NCBI GenBank assembly: GCA_009774245.1
Contig: VSNM01000165.1
Coordinates: 1 to 5,332 of the forward strand
Origin: Lachnospiraceae bacterium
GTDB lineage: Bacteria > Bacillota > Clostridia > Lachnospirales > Lachnospiraceae
Length of the DNA: 5,332 nt
Direction of reading: 5' to 3'
The notes below the pieces were generated by a model. That model saw only the letters and a list, made by a program, of their open reading frames with translations. It did not search any database and was not told the origin of the DNA. This document shows positions 5,116 through 5,332 of this stretch, piece by piece. The translations under genes and the position numbers were made by a program. How positions within the stretch are numbered: the stretch's first letter is position 1; the number at the start of each line of letters is the position of its first letter.

Positions 5116-5168
5116 TACTTATATGGGGTATATAATTTTATTATTCGCAAAAGACTGATTTAACGAAT
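5116..5168. repeat. Direct repeat copy 2, possible tyrosine-recombinase core site (right)
   Basis: It has the same layout as the copy at 2851-2904: TACTTATATG (5116-5125), GTATATA (5128-5134), an 8-base spacer, then a dyad at 5143-5168 with arm ATTCGCAAAA, centre GACTGA and arm TTTAACGAAT. The right arm is identical in both copies, the left arm differs at one base, and the six-base centre differs at five positions. The two copies bound about 2.2 kb holding the small RNA, the toxin-antitoxin pair, the HD gene and the small ORFs. Confidence 0.5.
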
Positions 5169-5175
5169 AGTTGTT

Positions 5176-5212
5176 ATAACTGTTATATATAAAATATAAC
5201 AGTTATTTCTTT
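5176..5212 (+). terminator. AT-rich intrinsic terminator
   Basis: A perfect 13-bp dyad, ATAACTGTTATAT (5176-5188) and ATATAACAGTTAT (5194-5206), with loop ATAAA, is followed by TTCTTTTT (5207-5214). The stem is long but has few GC pairs. It lies just after the second direct repeat and would stop transcripts from the HD/small ORF side. No T-run is present on the other strand. Confidence 0.6.
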
Positions 5213-5214
5213 TT

Positions 5215-5332
5215 GCCTCGCAGGAAAATGAAACAAGTTCTTATGAAGCGAAAGCTTTGTAAGCGGCAAATAATCGGCGTCTTATAATTAGTCTCCTATT
5301 CTGGTAGTATTGTTCTAAAATACTATCAGACA
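5215..5332. other. End of window, no gene recognised; terminal hairpin
   Basis: A 19-codon ATG frame (5228-5287) with weak signals is not called. At 5302-5328 TGGTAGTATT pairs with AATACTATCA (10 bp, one G-T pair, 7-nt loop). The GGTAGT start recalls the IS256-type ends elsewhere in the window, but the match stops after eight bases. Confidence 0.35.

Noticed and set aside
2851..5168. Integron attC sites
   Set aside because: ATTTAAC/GTTTAAC fit one half of the core consensus (RYYYAAC), but the matching GTTRRRY half and the long imperfect hairpin are absent, and no integron integrase is present.

Overview
The window looks like an accessory stretch of a low-GC Firmicutes chromosome, most probably a gut Lachnospiraceae/Clostridiales member. 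This rests on strong AGGAGG-type ribosome binding sites, sigma-A style promoters, AT-rich intergenic DNA and the style of the protein families. It is inference; there is no rRNA or housekeeping marker to fix the taxon.

Left part (1-1310): a possible IS256-type end at 52-74 lies 23 bases upstream of an intact, membrane-anchored SGNH/AlgX-like (DHHW-like) protein (97-1170), of the kind that O-acetylates cell-surface polysaccharides. The start of a following gene may survive at 1282-1308.

Middle part (1308-2850): a mobile-element graveyard, all on the minus strand. A 3'-truncated IS256-family element (transposase 264 aa, third catalytic residue missing) ends at 2192 directly against a C-terminal scrap of a group II intron maturase (2193-2318). 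Further right is a decayed IS66-type transposase C-terminus (about 2514-2723) with a 12-bp inverted repeat at its end.

Right part (2851-5168): a compact block bounded by two imperfect direct repeats of about 54 nt (2851-2904 and 5116-5168). Each repeat ends in a 10-6-10 dyad (ATTCGCNAAA, six variable bases, TTTAACGAAT), which is the layout of a tyrosine-recombinase core site. Between them, in order, are: a strong promoter driving an unrecognised small RNA of about 190 nt (two copies of a 19-nt hairpin motif exactly 50 nt apart, then a terminator); a promoter with a VapBC-type toxin-antitoxin pair; an HD-domain phosphohydrolase in the same direction 45 bases downstream; and one or two overlapping small ORFs with an excellent ribosome binding site that stop 2 bases before the second repeat. 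An AT-rich terminator follows at 5176-5212.

The most interesting reading is that 2851-5168 is a small mobile or formerly mobile cassette carrying a structured RNA plus a stabilisation/defence-like module. The RNA and the repeats are seen directly in the sequence; their function and mobility are inference.
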